Below are positions 8,164-16,888 of a stretch of DNA of 64,000 nucleotides, piece by piece; position 1 is the first letter of the stretch; the number at the start of each line of letters is the position of its first letter. The stretch comes from Halobacillus sp. A1 (lineage in GTDB: Bacteria > Bacillota > Bacilli > Bacillales > Halobacillaceae), in assembly GCF_024189295.1 (NCBI RefSeq), contig NZ_JAIZEN010000001.1, forward strand, positions 496,001-560,000, written 5' to 3'. The position numbers and the translations under genes were made by a program. The notes below the pieces were generated by a model. The model saw only the letters and a program-made list of their open reading frames with translations. It was not told the origin of the DNA and searched no databases.

Positions 8164-9057
8164 TTAACCACTAAATTCAAATTCTTCATAAACATAAGGT
8201 TCCGCTGGAATTTCAATTTTTTTGATAGAAGTGGGTTCAATCAAAGGAAGTTCCCAATTGTTGTGTTCTACTTTTTTGACGATTCCCGTAACCTCTACCC
8301 ACGTATCATTTTTAAATTCGCTTAAATTTTGACTGTCTCCTTGAACTAAAAGTCCATAAATGCCTCCATCCGCCACGCAGCAGCTGATTCCGAATCTTCC
8401 GACTACCATCCGGTCTTCAGGGAATCCGTCTTCACGGAAGACGAATCCATTCATTTTAACTTCTTTTCCCACGTAGTCGTCCGCTTGGTCTTCTAAAAGT
8501 GAAATTGAGCCAATATAATTATCTTCTGTGAGAGTGAAGGATGTAGCTGCTTGGAATTCTTTCTGAAGCTCTGGATAACGATCGCTCACTGATAGTATGG
8601 CGGGATCCTCTAATAAATCATCTGATTCTTCAGATACTACTCCATCTTCGGGGGAAGATGCTTCAGATTTGTCATATTCTTCAGAGGGTGAACTTGATCT
8701 CAGTTCATATTTAAAGCCTTTATTCATGGCTTGTGAGCTGCCCAGCACATGATCGGAAAACATCATCCCAGAAACGATTGGGATGATGAACAGTGAATAA
8801 ACGAACAGGGAGCGTCCTTTGGAAATTGAAAGGTCATGAGTATGTCCACAATCACATGCCTGTTCATCTTCAGTTCCACTTCTGAAGAATTGAATCATTC
8901 CTAATACGGCGATGACAGACAGCGCGAAATACATATAAGGCATCATCCGGGGGGCGATGAATTTATAGATATCACCAGAAATGAGCAGTTTGATTATGAA
9001 TAATCCAAACCCTAATAATATGACACTTCTTACAAAATAATGAGAGTTCCTGTCCAT
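8164..9057 (-). CDS. ycgQ: TIGR03943/DUF1980 family membrane protein (YcgQ-like)
   Basis: 297 residues. The N-terminal part has about three membrane helices and a CDCGHTH cluster (near residue 69) able to bind metal. A long acidic linker follows, then a soluble C-terminal domain with the CCVADGG motif (near residue 225) typical of DUF1980. The ATG follows AAGGAGG. It lies 12 bp downstream of a DUF318-type permease gene, the same pairing as B. subtilis ycgR-ycgQ. With Zur-type control of the operon, a role in zinc or cofactor export or uptake under zinc limitation is inferred; no biochemical role is known to me. Confidence 0.85.
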   Translation of the reverse strand: MDRNSHYFVRSVILLGFGLFIIKLLISGDIYKFIAPRMMPYMYFALSVIAVLGMIQFFRSGTEDEQACDCGHTHDLSISKGRSLFVYSLFIIPIVSGMMFSDHVLGSSQAMNKGFKYELRSSSPSEEYDKSEASSPEDGVVSEESDDLLEDPAILSVSDRYPELQKEFQAATSFTLTEDNYIGSISLLEDQADDYVGKEVKMNGFVFREDGFPEDRMVVGRFGISCCVADGGIYGLLVQGDSQNLSEFKNDTWVEVTGIVKKVEHNNWELPLIEPTSIKKIEIPAEPYVYEEFEFSG

Positions 9058-9069
9058 AAGAGTACCTCC

Positions 9070-10062
9070 TTACAAGTAAAATAGATCGAACAATAGAGTG
9101 ACTGTATAGACGACGATCGTTACGATGATAATGAAGGAAAGAACGAAACGCTTACGGAAATATGCAGCCATCAATATCGTATTTTTTAAATCGGTCATAG
9201 GCCCATAGACGAGAAATGCCAGGAGTGAACTGGTGGAAAAAAGACCTTTGAATGAAGAAGCGACAAATGCGTCGGCCTCTGAACACAGGGAAAGGAAGTA
9301 TGCGAGTCCCATCATGACAGCAGGCCCAGCAAGAAAACCACTTCCGACGTCTGACAATAAGTCCCTTGCCATAAACGTTTGGATCACACTTGCTAATAAG
9401 GCACCAATGATCAAGAATTTTCCCATATCAAAAAATTCATCGCTGGCATGATGGAAAGTTTCCGATAAGCGGTTGCGATAGCTATGGGGGCCGTGAGTAA
9501 TAAGCCCTTTTTCTTCTTTTAACTGCCAGCTGTTTCCGAATCGTGAGTATACGATGCCGCCGATAATCAAGGAAACGACAAGCGCGATTCCCATTCTTGC
9601 CCAGGCTACGGTCAAGTCGGTTTGAAACGCGTAAAAGGTTGATAAAAAAACAATAGGGTTAAGTATAGGGGCTGATACCAGGATAACGATCCCTACATGT
9701 AATGGCATGCCTTTTTGAATCAAGCGTCGGACAATAGGAACAATCGCACATTCACAGACAGGAAAAATGGCGCCAATCGTGACTGCGGGAAGAAGAGCTA
9801 AGATGGGTTGTGATGGGATGAATCGCGCTAACGTCTCTTCTTTTACGAAAGTCTGGATGAGCGCGGAGACAAATACGCCGAGTAATACAAAGGGGATCGC
9901 TTCCAGCACGATACTTAGAAAAATCGTATTCATATCAAGTATTGCAGGTGAAATATCAGTAATCAAAGTGGAAGGGAGCAGGTCTCCATAAATAAAAATT
10001 AGAAAAAATAAAAACAGGAGTATATAACCCCACTTGTAATTCGAAGTGTTCTCTTGGTACAA
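9070..10062 (-). CDS. ycgR: DUF318/ArsP-family permease (YcgR-like)
   Basis: I place the start at a TTG (10062) because GGAGGA sits seven bases upstream; the longer frame to 10161 would run through the Zur box and promoter. The 330-residue product has about eight helices and the family signature PVCECAIVPIVRR followed by VSAPILNPIVFLSTFYA. Second-half motifs LCSEADAFVASSF and LVYGPMTDLKN are also typical. It forms a two-gene operon with the YcgQ-like gene and is divergent from znuC. Relatives are putative two-component permeases. Substrate is unknown, but zinc-responsive control is likely. Confidence 0.87.
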   Translation of the reverse strand: MYQENTSNYKWGYILLFLFFLIFIYGDLLPSTLITDISPAILDMNTIFLSIVLEAIPFVLLGVFVSALIQTFVKEETLARFIPSQPILALLPAVTIGAIFPVCECAIVPIVRRLIQKGMPLHVGIVILVSAPILNPIVFLSTFYAFQTDLTVAWARMGIALVVSLIIGGIVYSRFGNSWQLKEEKGLITHGPHSYRNRLSETFHHASDEFFDMGKFLIIGALLASVIQTFMARDLLSDVGSGFLAGPAVMMGLAYFLSLCSEADAFVASSFKGLFSTSSLLAFLVYGPMTDLKNTILMAAYFRKRFVLSFIIIVTIVVYTVTLLFDLFYL

Positions 10063-10101
10063 TGCTTGTCCTCCTCTGATACATGTAGTATAGTTGGTAA
10101 T

Positions 10102-10114
10102 CGTAATAGTTACG
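10102..10114 (-). promoter_or_regulatory. Zur box upstream of the ycgR-ycgQ-like operon
   Basis: CGTAATAGTTACG is a 13-bp near-perfect palindrome within AATCGTAATAGTTACGTATT, an excellent match to the Bacillus Zur operator. It sits 40 bp upstream of the TTG start of the permease gene. Confidence 0.82.
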
Positions 10115-10182
10115 TATTGAAAAGACTTTATTAATTTTGCCTGAAAACATTCATTTGTCAATAGGGCAAAAAATCAATATCA

Positions 10183-10230
10183 TTTACTTCAATGTATGAA
10201 CGTATTATAATTTTATTCGTAATCATTATT
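10183..10230 (+). promoter_or_regulatory. znuC promoter with Zur-like box
   Basis: TTTACT (10183-10188), 17 bp, TATAAT (10206-10211). Just downstream, CGTAATCATTATT (10218-10230) resembles one good and one poorer Zur half-site. Fewer symmetric matches than at the neighbouring operators, but its position over the start is right. Confidence 0.7.
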
Positions 10231-10249
10231 ATTTCGAGAGGGATCTTTC

Positions 10250-11029
10250 ATGAATTTTAATAAAATAGTAGAGATGGACGATATTTCATTTAAATATGAT
10301 AGAGAAACAGTGGTAGAGAATATTGACCTTTCCATTGAACGAGGACAGTTCTTAGGTCTTGTCGGTCCTAATGGTTCAGGTAAATCAACATTGATTAAGC
10401 TTATGCTGGGTATAGTCAAACCAGATAAAGGTACTGTGAAAATTTTTGGCAAGCCTATTAAGCAGTTTAATCAATGGGAAGAAATTGGTTTTGTTTCGCA
10501 AAAAGCCAATAGCTTTAATTCTGGTTTTCCGGCAACAGTTCTGGAGGTAGTCAAAACAGGGTTGGTTTCTCGAATCGGTGCATTCAAATTCTTTAATCGT
10601 AAGCATAAAGAAAAAGCGCTTGAAGCCTTAAGAACGGTTGAAATGGAAGAATACGCGAATACCAATATCGGAGAATTATCAGGAGGCCAGCAGCAGCGTG
10701 TATTTATCGCCCGTGCCTTAGTAAGCGATCCTTCCCTGCTTATACTTGATGAACCGACAGTAGGGGTGGATGCTAAGCATGTGACAGCCTTTTACGATTT
10801 ATTAGGAAAGCTCAATCAAGATAAAGGCATTTCATTGTTAATGGTTACTCATGATATCGGTACAATTACTGAACATGCCACGCACGTCGTATGTATGAAT
10901 AAGACGATACACTTTCACGGAGCTTCAGAAGAATATAAGGAGTTTGACGATGAAGACCTCAATCGACTTTATGGTCATTCTGTTCAGCAGTTGACCCATA
11001 ATCATGATCATGAGGAGATCAGACCATGA
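10250..11029 (+). CDS. znuC: Zinc ABC transporter ATP-binding protein ZnuC/AdcC
   Basis: 259 residues, a complete ABC ATPase: Walker A GPNGSGKST (residues 39-47), Q-loop, signature LSGGQQQR, Walker B LLILDEP and the switch histidine in VTHDIG. The C-terminal tail is His-rich (HSVQQLTHNHDHEE), as in zinc transport ATPases. It powers high-affinity Zn2+ import with ZnuB and ZnuA. Its stop overlaps the znuB start by four bases (ATGA). A Zur-type box and a near-consensus promoter precede it. Confidence 0.95.
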   Translation: MNFNKIVEMDDISFKYDRETVVENIDLSIERGQFLGLVGPNGSGKSTLIKLMLGIVKPDKGTVKIFGKPIKQFNQWEEIGFVSQKANSFNSGFPATVLEVVKTGLVSRIGAFKFFNRKHKEKALEALRTVEMEEYANTNIGELSGGQQQRVFIARALVSDPSLLILDEPTVGVDAKHVTAFYDLLGKLNQDKGISLLMVTHDIGTITEHATHVVCMNKTIHFHGASEEYKEFDDEDLNRLYGHSVQQLTHNHDHEEIRP

Positions 11030-11883
11030 TTGAGAGTTTTATCCAATACGATTTTTTACAGAATGCAGCCATTACAGGAATTCTTATCGGTCTTGTAGCT
11101 CCTCTATTAGGTGTCTTCATCGTTGTCAGGCGTCTTTCCCTGATTGCTGACGCTCTTTCGCATATTACGCTGACAGGGATCGCAGCCAGTCTATTGCTTG
11201 AAAAACGAGTGACCGGTATCAATGAGTTGAACCCGATTTATATGGGAATGGTCTTTTCCGTGGGAGGCGCAATCCTCATTGAAAAGTTGAGAAAGCTTTA
11301 TAAACACTACGAAGAACTTGCTATTCCTATTATCTTATCAGGCGGGATAGGTGTTGGTGTCATCCTTATTTCATTAGCGGATGGATTTAACACAGATTTA
11401 TTCAGTTATTTATTTGGAAGCGTGACTGCCGTCAGTCGATCCAGCATGTGGACGGTTTTGGGCATAACCCTTGCTGTACTTACGATAGTGATATTATTTT
11501 ATAAGGAATTATTCGTACTATCATTTGATGAAGAACATGCTTCGATCACTGGCGTGAATGGACGAGGGATTCATTTATTATTTATTATTATGGTTGCTTT
11601 AGTAATAGCTTCCTCCATGCAAGTTGTTGGTATTCTGCTCGTTTCCGCTTTGATGACGCTTCCGGTAGCCGCTGCTTTGAGAATAGCTTCCAGCTTTAAA
11701 CAGACGATTGGACTATCGATCGCATTTGGAGAGTTCTCGGTTATTTTTGGTTTGATATCTTCTTATCAACTTAGTGTTCCACCAGGAGGAACGATTGTCG
11801 TCATTGCTATCTTAGTATTGATTATGTCCATCATATATAAAAGGGTAAGAAATCAGCTCTATATAAAGGGTGAAACAGTATGA
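11026..11883 (+). CDS. znuB: Zinc ABC transporter permease ZnuB/AdcB
   Basis: 285 residues with about eight helices, in the ABC-3 metal permease family. Typical segments are VAPLLGVFIVVRRLSLIADALSH (near residues 24-46) and the conserved LVSALMTLPVAAA block. It forms the membrane channel for Zn2+ driven by ZnuC. Start and stop both overlap the neighbouring genes by ATGA-type junctions, showing tight translational coupling in znuC-znuB-zur. Confidence 0.95.
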   Translation: MIESFIQYDFLQNAAITGILIGLVAPLLGVFIVVRRLSLIADALSHITLTGIAASLLLEKRVTGINELNPIYMGMVFSVGGAILIEKLRKLYKHYEELAIPIILSGGIGVGVILISLADGFNTDLFSYLFGSVTAVSRSSMWTVLGITLAVLTIVILFYKELFVLSFDEEHASITGVNGRGIHLLFIIMVALVIASSMQVVGILLVSALMTLPVAAALRIASSFKQTIGLSIAFGEFSVIFGLISSYQLSVPPGGTIVVIAILVLIMSIIYKRVRNQLYIKGETV

Positions 11884-12290
11884 ACTTAGAAACAGCACTG
11901 CAAAAACTGAAAGAAAAAGGCTATAAGCGGACTCGTCAGAGAGAAAGAATCCTTGAGATTTTCGTTAAACAAGACCAATATATTGCAGCGAAGTCCATCT
12001 TGAAAGAAATTCAGGAAGACTTTCCAGGTGTGAGTTATGACACGATTTACAGAAATCTTTACCTGCTTACGGATGAAGAAATTCTGGAAGCTACCGAGCT
12101 AGGCGGGGAAAAGCATTTCCGGTTAGGCTGCGGTACACAGGGCCACCATCATCATTTTATATGTACAGACTGTGGCAAAACGAAGTCAATTGAATTTTGC
12201 CCTATGGAAAGCATCAACGAGAATTTAAAAGGATATGATATTGAAAATCACAAATTTGAGATTTACGGCAAGTGTCCTGTTTGCAGTTAA
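11880..12290 (+). CDS. zur: Fur-family zinc uptake repressor Zur
   Basis: 136 residues, the usual Fur-family length. The N-terminal winged helix carries KRTRQRERILEIF and a recognition helix around GVSYDTIYRNLYLL. The C-terminal part has the HHHHF metal-sensing segment and two Cys-x-x-Cys pairs (CTDC and CPVC) that form the structural zinc site. Its position as the last gene of the znuCB operon and the presence of Zur-type boxes at four nearby promoters make Zur, rather than Fur or PerR, the best call. It is probably autoregulated. Confidence 0.93.
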   Translation: MNLETALQKLKEKGYKRTRQRERILEIFVKQDQYIAAKSILKEIQEDFPGVSYDTIYRNLYLLTDEEILEATELGGEKHFRLGCGTQGHHHHFICTDCGKTKSIEFCPMESINENLKGYDIENHKFEIYGKCPVCS

Positions 12291-12298
12291 AGTGGGAA

Positions 12299-12336
12299 AG
12301 AGGTCTATAACAATGGTTATGGACCTCTATTTTATT
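12299..12336 (+). terminator. Terminator of znuC-znuB-zur
   Basis: AGAGGTC and ATAAC pair with GTTAT and GACCTCT around a 4-nt loop, followed by a T-rich stretch. Confidence 0.85.
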
Positions 12337-12347
12337 TGATTATAAAA

Positions 12348-12390
12348 TGTAATGGTTACAGTTTACAAAAAGTAATCACTACGATATAAT
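12348..12390 (+). promoter_or_regulatory. znuA promoter with two Zur boxes
   Basis: TTTACA (12362-12367), 17 bp, TATAAT (12385-12390). TGTAATGGTTACA (12348-12360) is a 13-bp palindrome just upstream of the -35. A second, less symmetric copy AGTAATCACTACG (12371-12383) fills the spacer, so bound Zur would occlude RNA polymerase. Confidence 0.85.
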
Positions 12391-12418
12391 CTATTACGGA
12401 ACAGCAAGGAGGAGAAAA

Positions 12419-13576
12419 ATGAATAGAACAAAAATTGGACTACTTATACTCATTATTTTCTTAGTTTTAGGAGCCTGCAGCGAACAGACTTCTGAGGAGT
12501 CATCAAGTGATAACGAAGAAAAGCTGAAAATAAATACAACGGTTTACCCATTACAATTCTTCGCGCAGCAAATTGCTGGGGAGGCTGCAGAAGTAAATAC
12601 CATCCTGCCGCCGGGAACTGATGCCCATTCGTATGAACCTACCACAAAAGAAATGGTGGAGATGGCGGAGGCTGATGCCTTTATTTACAATGGTGCCGGG
12701 CTAGAAACTTATGCTGAAAAAATTGCAGATTCAATTGACTCGGAGGATGTAAAGATCCTCGAGGCTGCAAATGGCATTGATTTAGAAGGAAGCGGTCATT
12801 CCCATGACCATGAAGAAGAAGGCCACTCAGAAGAAGATAGCCATGACCATGGAGAAGAAGGCCACTCAGAAGAAGAAAGCCATGACCATGAAGAAGAAGG
12901 CCACTCAGAAGAAGAAAGCCATGACCATGAAGAAGAAGGCCACTCAGAAGAAGAAAGCCATGACCATGAGGAAGAAGGCCATTCAGAAGAAGACCATGCC
13001 CATGAGGAAGAGTCATCGGGAGAAGAGAATCACGAGGGCCACAACCATGGGGAACAAGATCCACACGTTTGGCTGGACCCTATCCGTTCTATTGAAATGG
13101 CGGAGAATGTGAAAAATATGTTGGTTGAGCTTGAACCGGATTCTGAAGAGCAATTCAATGAGAACTTTGAAGAGTTAAAGGCGGAGTTAGAGTCACTGGA
13201 CAAAGAGTTCCATGAGCAGATAGAAAGCAAAGAAAAGAAGGAAATCATTGTATCACATGCAGCTTATGGGTACTGGGAGCAAGCTTATGGTATTGAGCAA
13301 ATTTCCGTTTCTGGATTAAGCCCGACTAATGAACCATCTCAAAAGGATCTAGAAGAGATCATAAGTAAATCACAAGAGCACGATTTAAATCACGTACTTT
13401 TTGAACAAAATATCACTCCGAAAGTTTCTGAGGTCGTTCAAAATGAGATAGGAGCAGAAGCATTAAGAATCCACAATCTCTCAGTTCTGACTGAAAATGA
13501 TATTGAAGACGAAGAAGATTATTTCACACTGATGGAACGAAATCTGGAAGTTCTTGATGAAGCTTTATCGGAGTAA
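12419..13576 (+). CDS. znuA: Zinc-binding lipoprotein ZnuA/AdcA with an expanded His-rich loop
   Basis: 385 residues. A lipoprotein signal ends at LGACS; the cluster A-I solute-binding fold follows (INTTVYPLQFFAQQIAGE, LPPGTDAHSYEPT, then DPHVWLDP, and ISVSGLSPTNEPS). His in DAHSYEP, DPHVW and VSHAAYG provide the zinc site. Between residues about 124 and 215 lies a long acidic, histidine-rich loop made largely of five 13-residue repeats. Such loops in ZnuA capture zinc and pass it to the binding site. Separate promoter with two Zur boxes, AAGGAGGAG ribosome site, own terminator. Partner of ZnuBC. Confidence 0.94.
   Translation: MNRTKIGLLILIIFLVLGACSEQTSEESSSDNEEKLKINTTVYPLQFFAQQIAGEAAEVNTILPPGTDAHSYEPTTKEMVEMAEADAFIYNGAGLETYAEKIADSIDSEDVKILEAANGIDLEGSGHSHDHEEEGHSEEDSHDHGEEGHSEEESHDHEEEGHSEEESHDHEEEGHSEEESHDHEEEGHSEEDHAHEEESSGEENHEGHNHGEQDPHVWLDPIRSIEMAENVKNMLVELEPDSEEQFNENFEELKAELESLDKEFHEQIESKEKKEIIVSHAAYGYWEQAYGIEQISVSGLSPTNEPSQKDLEEIISKSQEHDLNHVLFEQNITPKVSEVVQNEIGAEALRIHNLSVLTENDIEDEEDYFTLMERNLEVLDEALSE
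12803..12997 (+). repeat. Five 39-bp tandem repeats encoding His/Glu-rich units
   Basis: Five in-frame 39-bp units encode HDHEEEGHSEEES with few changes (the second has G for E; the last ends in DH). DNA identity is nearly complete between the middle copies, pointing to recent expansion by slippage or unequal exchange. Unit length is a multiple of three, so copy-number change would keep the frame. Confidence 0.92.
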
Positions 13577-13581
13577 TGAAT

Positions 13582-13618
13582 AAAAAACTGTGCCCAAAAT
13601 AAAGGGCACAGTTTTTTT
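13582..13618. terminator. Bidirectional terminator between znuA and the MFS gene
   Basis: AAAAAACTGTGCCC pairs with GGGCACAGTTTTTTT; T-runs occur on both strands between convergent genes. Confidence 0.93.
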
Positions 13619-13623
13619 GTAGA

Positions 13624-14793
13624 TTACATAGTTTTTTGTGTGGCGGAAGGACTCGTTTTTAAAGCCGTAGCTGCCAATACGATCAATAAAAGAATCACTA
13701 TCGTATAGAAAAAGGACACGCCAGGGAATACATCAATGAATATACCTGTTAAAAAAGGTCCGCTGATACTACCAAGGCTGAATGACATACCACACAAAAT
13801 ATTACCTGCTGGAAGTAACTCTCCCGGTAATAAATCCGTCATATAGGAAATGCCTAGTGAAAATAGAGAGCCGACAAATAGACCGCCAATTGCAAATGTT
13901 GCAAATAATCCAATGGTTGAATCTTCAAATAACGCTGCAAAAGTGAAGGCAGCCATGCCGCATGTCACCACTGACATTATTATAATCTTTCGGCCATATT
14001 GATCACTAAGACTTCCGAGAGGTATTTGAGAAAGAAGGCTCGCGGCGGCGAAGGATGGGATGATGAAGGAGAGCATGTTCACATCATGTCCAATCCTCAT
14101 TCCGTAAATAGGGAAAATCCCATGCAGCGTAGCTTCTAGAAAACCATACGTAAAAGGGGGGAGAAAGGCTACCCATCCCAGTTTAATCGCTAGCGCAAAA
14201 CGTTTATATGAACTCGTCCCATAAGCGGTGGTGTGCTCATTTGGAGGCATTTCATTCCGTACAAGCCACATCGTCCCCCACACTAATAAGCTGATAAGCG
14301 CCGAGAGAATAAAAGGCAAGTGCATATTTATAGAGAGAAGGTTCGTCATCAAAGGCCCAAGCGTAAACCCTAAACTGAAAAATAAACCGTAATAAGCGAT
14401 GCTCTTTCCCCGGGAGTGTTCGTGTGCTGTAGCAGTAATCCAGGTTTGCGTACCGAAATGCAGGATTTGATCTCCGATTCCGATCATCATTCTTAAAATG
14501 AACCAAAACCATAAGGACTGCCAGACGGGAAATAAAGAGAGTGAAAGTATGACTAGCGCTCCACCGGATAAAATCACCGGCTTATATCCGAACTTTTGCA
14601 ATGGCTTTTCCATAAATGGAGATGATATAAGAATACCTATGTATAAAGCAGTAGCGTGAATCCCATTGATAGAAGAGGATACACCGTTCTGCTCTAAAAT
14701 AACGGCTAATAAAGGGAGAAGCATCCCTTGTGAAAATCCAGAAATAGTGACTAAGCCAATAAGTATCCAAAAACGTGTTTTCTTTGATACCAT
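13624..14793 (-). CDS. Major facilitator superfamily transporter (YfkF-like)
   Basis: I start at the ATG at 14793, six bases after GGAGGTG; the GTG at 14808 lies upstream of that ribosome site. The 389-residue product has twelve hydrophobic helices in two halves. The loop after helix 2 is SSPFMEKPLQKFGYKP, and the equivalent loop in the second half contains GSLSDQYGRK, the classic MFS motif. It resembles drug or sugar efflux carriers, and its position near other yfk genes suggests YfkF, but substrate is unknown. No regulator is adjacent. Confidence 0.87.
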   Translation of the reverse strand: MVSKKTRFWILIGLVTISGFSQGMLLPLLAVILEQNGVSSSINGIHATALYIGILISSPFMEKPLQKFGYKPVILSGGALVILSLSLFPVWQSLWFWFILRMMIGIGDQILHFGTQTWITATAHEHSRGKSIAYYGLFFSLGFTLGPLMTNLLSINMHLPFILSALISLLVWGTMWLVRNEMPPNEHTTAYGTSSYKRFALAIKLGWVAFLPPFTYGFLEATLHGIFPIYGMRIGHDVNMLSFIIPSFAAASLLSQIPLGSLSDQYGRKIIIMSVVTCGMAAFTFAALFEDSTIGLFATFAIGGLFVGSLFSLGISYMTDLLPGELLPAGNILCGMSFSLGSISGPFLTGIFIDVFPGVSFFYTIVILLLIVLAATALKTSPSATQKTM

Positions 14794-14942
14794 ATGAGGC
14801 ACCTCCACCTGATTTAAGTCAATCCTTCACTATCCTAAACGAAATAAATAGATGGGAGCAAGGCTTTAAGGTTAATTAATGGGGGAAAACGGTTACTATA
14901 GTTATATATAAGATATTAAAAGTTTGAAGGAGGGGTTAGAAG

Positions 14943-15335
14943 ATGGATTTTTACATTAAAGAAGATGGTGTTCGAACGTCTTTCGAGTACGGCCAGCTTG
15001 ATATCTCAGGTGATGAACTTCATGGCTACCGCCCGTACCAGCTGATGGTGGCTTCTGTAGCAGGGTGCAGTATCGGTGTTTATAGAAAAATTTTAGATAA
15101 ACAAAAGATCAATTATGAAGATATTAAAGTGACGGCGGATGTTAAAAGGAATTCTGAGGAAGCCAATCGAATTGAAAGCATCCATTTGCACTTTGTTATT
15201 AAGGGATATCGCTTAAACCAGGATAAGCTTCTTAAAAACCTGGAAATCTCAAGTAAAAACTGTTCAATGGTACAGTCCGTTGTGAATAGTATTAAAGTGG
15301 AAGAAACACTTGAGTGTATTGAATTAAGCAAGTAG
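14943..15335 (+). CDS. OsmC-family protein
   Basis: 130 residues. The OsmC/Ohr fold is indicated by YRPYQLMVASVAGCSIG (first conserved cysteine near residue 41) and SSKNCSMVQSV (second cysteine near residue 103), the pair that reduces organic peroxides in true Ohr/OsmC enzymes. The ATG follows AAGGAGGGG. It is monocistronic with its own terminator. Whether it reduces peroxides or has another role is not shown by sequence. Confidence 0.85.
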   Translation: MDFYIKEDGVRTSFEYGQLDISGDELHGYRPYQLMVASVAGCSIGVYRKILDKQKINYEDIKVTADVKRNSEEANRIESIHLHFVIKGYRLNQDKLLKNLEISSKNCSMVQSVVNSIKVEETLECIELSK

Positions 15336-15340
15336 AATGA

Positions 15341-15380
15341 AAGAGCCTATCCTAATTAATAGGATGGTGCTCTTTTTTTT
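15341..15380 (+). terminator. Terminator of the OsmC-family gene
   Basis: AAAGAGC and ATCCTA pair with TAGGAT and GCTCTTT, followed by a run of eight T. Confidence 0.9.
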
Positions 15381-15417
15381 GTGATTTTTCACCTATAAAT
15401 TAACTGGAGGTGTCCAC

Positions 15418-16032
15418 GTGAAGACATTCGTCATAAAAGTTTTTTTCTTCTTGGTCGGGCTTATTATTATATCTTTTGGAATCTCTCTGACGATAAACGC
15501 AGATTTAGGCGTGGGCGCCTGGGATGCAATGAATGTCGGTTTAACGAACACCTTCGGTTTGACAGTTGGGAATTGGGTCATCATCATCGGAGCCATCCTC
15601 ATTCTAACGAATGCCTTGATCGCTAAAGAAAAGCCTGATTTTTTAGCAGTCATCACGATTGTTATTTTAGGTAAGTTTATTGATTTTTGGCTGTTAAATG
15701 TATTTGCTGATTTAGAACTTACTCAGATGGTTTTTCAGATCATCACATTAGTGGGTGGAATATTTATCATTGCTGTTGGAGTTGCATGTTATTTGCAGCC
15801 GAAATTTTCGCTTAATCCGGTTGATAATTTCATGGTTGCTTTGCAAAAAAGGTTCGGGTTAAGCCTGACTGTATCGAAAACATTGACAGAAGGGGTTGCC
15901 CTTTTGCTTGCTATTATTTTTGGAGGTCCGATCGGTATCGGTACTATCATTATTTTAGTATGTATTGGGCCATTTATTCAATTTCTGGATCCAAAGGCAG
16001 AAAAAGTGATGAACCGCTTAACCTCCTCTTGA
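15418..16032 (+). CDS. YczE/YyaS-type membrane protein
   Basis: 204 residues with five hydrophobic helices. The motif ADLGVGAWDAMNVGL near residue 30 and the later LNPVDNFMVAL segment are typical of the YczE/YyaS group, related to YitT proteins. Function is unknown; B. subtilis YczE affects lipopeptide production by an unclear route. The start is GTG at 15418, just after GGAGGTG. It is probably monocistronic; the next gene has its own ribosome site 55 bp later. Confidence 0.82.
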   Translation: MKTFVIKVFFFLVGLIIISFGISLTINADLGVGAWDAMNVGLTNTFGLTVGNWVIIIGAILILTNALIAKEKPDFLAVITIVILGKFIDFWLLNVFADLELTQMVFQIITLVGGIFIIAVGVACYLQPKFSLNPVDNFMVALQKRFGLSLTVSKTLTEGVALLLAIIFGGPIGIGTIIILVCIGPFIQFLDPKAEKVMNRLTSS

Positions 16033-16087
16033 GAATAGGTTGTGGGCATTTTTCACAAGCTAACAAAAAAGAAAGGTGGCCCACACC

Positions 16088-16882
16088 ATGAGATTTAAAT
16101 GCTTAGGATTTCTTGTATGCTTAGGCATGCTCTTATATATCCATCCCTTAAATGGAGCTGCAGAGGAAAAAGAAATAAAAAGTCAATCAGAAATACCTAG
16201 TCACGTACTCAATATATCTAAGGATAATACGTATCCTAATTCAACAGAAGATCAAGAAATATTGGAAGCCGAAGAGTTGACCAATGAACTAATAAACGAC
16301 ACAGATGTCCGGATTTCAAATCCTGAACTCATTGAAATGCTTAATCAAACTTCGATTAAACCTTCTCCATTCGCCGTTGGCTACAGGGGGGAGATTTTTC
16401 TTGGAAGATGGCCTTTATCTTACGAATCTAAGGAAACAAACATCAACTGGGAATACCAGCAAATCAACTTGAACGAATTGAACAACCAGGGCGGTCAGAA
16501 AACGGAAGAAATCAGCTATGATCAAAAAGAAGAAAAACATATAAAAGGCGGCCTAACATCAAAAGCGAGTCATGGAGATCAAATGATGAAGCTGATATTA
16601 TTAGAAGCCCGGGCGAAGTCAAAACTTCCTTTGTCCCTGCAAAGCTCTTTCGGGCGGGGAACTAAGCAGACTAATACGTATGCTGTCCCTGTAAATAAAG
16701 TGGGACAGTTGAAAGCTTATGCTCCAGCAGTTAATGAAAAAGGAGAAGTAGCGTTTGGTGACGTGTACATCCAGCTGAAAGGTTCCAATATGAACATAGA
16801 TATTAAAAATGTGACACGTCAAGGAGTCGGCGCCTGGATTCCTATACAGGATCATGTAAGCTTTTCGTATCAGTTAAAATAG
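16088..16882 (+). CDS. yfkD: YfkD-like secreted or anchored protein
   Basis: I start at the ATG at 16088 because AAAGGTGG lies eight bases upstream; the GTG at 16076 is inside that site. The 264-residue product has an N-terminal signal or anchor (about residues 5-25). The body includes SNPELIEMLNQTSIKPSPFAVGYRG, FLGRWPL and WEYQQIN, which I recognise as the YfkD-like family found in sporeforming Bacillaceae. Its location among yfk/yfj homologues agrees. Function is not known. Confidence 0.8.
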   Translation: MRFKCLGFLVCLGMLLYIHPLNGAAEEKEIKSQSEIPSHVLNISKDNTYPNSTEDQEILEAEELTNELINDTDVRISNPELIEMLNQTSIKPSPFAVGYRGEIFLGRWPLSYESKETNINWEYQQINLNELNNQGGQKTEEISYDQKEEKHIKGGLTSKASHGDQMMKLILLEARAKSKLPLSLQSSFGRGTKQTNTYAVPVNKVGQLKAYAPAVNEKGEVAFGDVYIQLKGSNMNIDIKNVTRQGVGAWIPIQDHVSFSYQLK

Positions 16883-16888
16883 TTAGTG

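Noticed and set aside
10063-10161. N-terminal extension of the YcgR-like gene
   Set aside because: It would overlap the Zur box, and a TTG with an ideal ribosome site lies downstream.
12803-12997. Tandem repeats as a CRISPR array
   Set aside because: Units are contiguous 39-bp coding repeats with no spacers.
12681-13064. Minus-strand ORF rich in GLLLHGHG repeats
   Set aside because: It is the reverse reading of the His-rich repeats of znuA, without a ribosome site.
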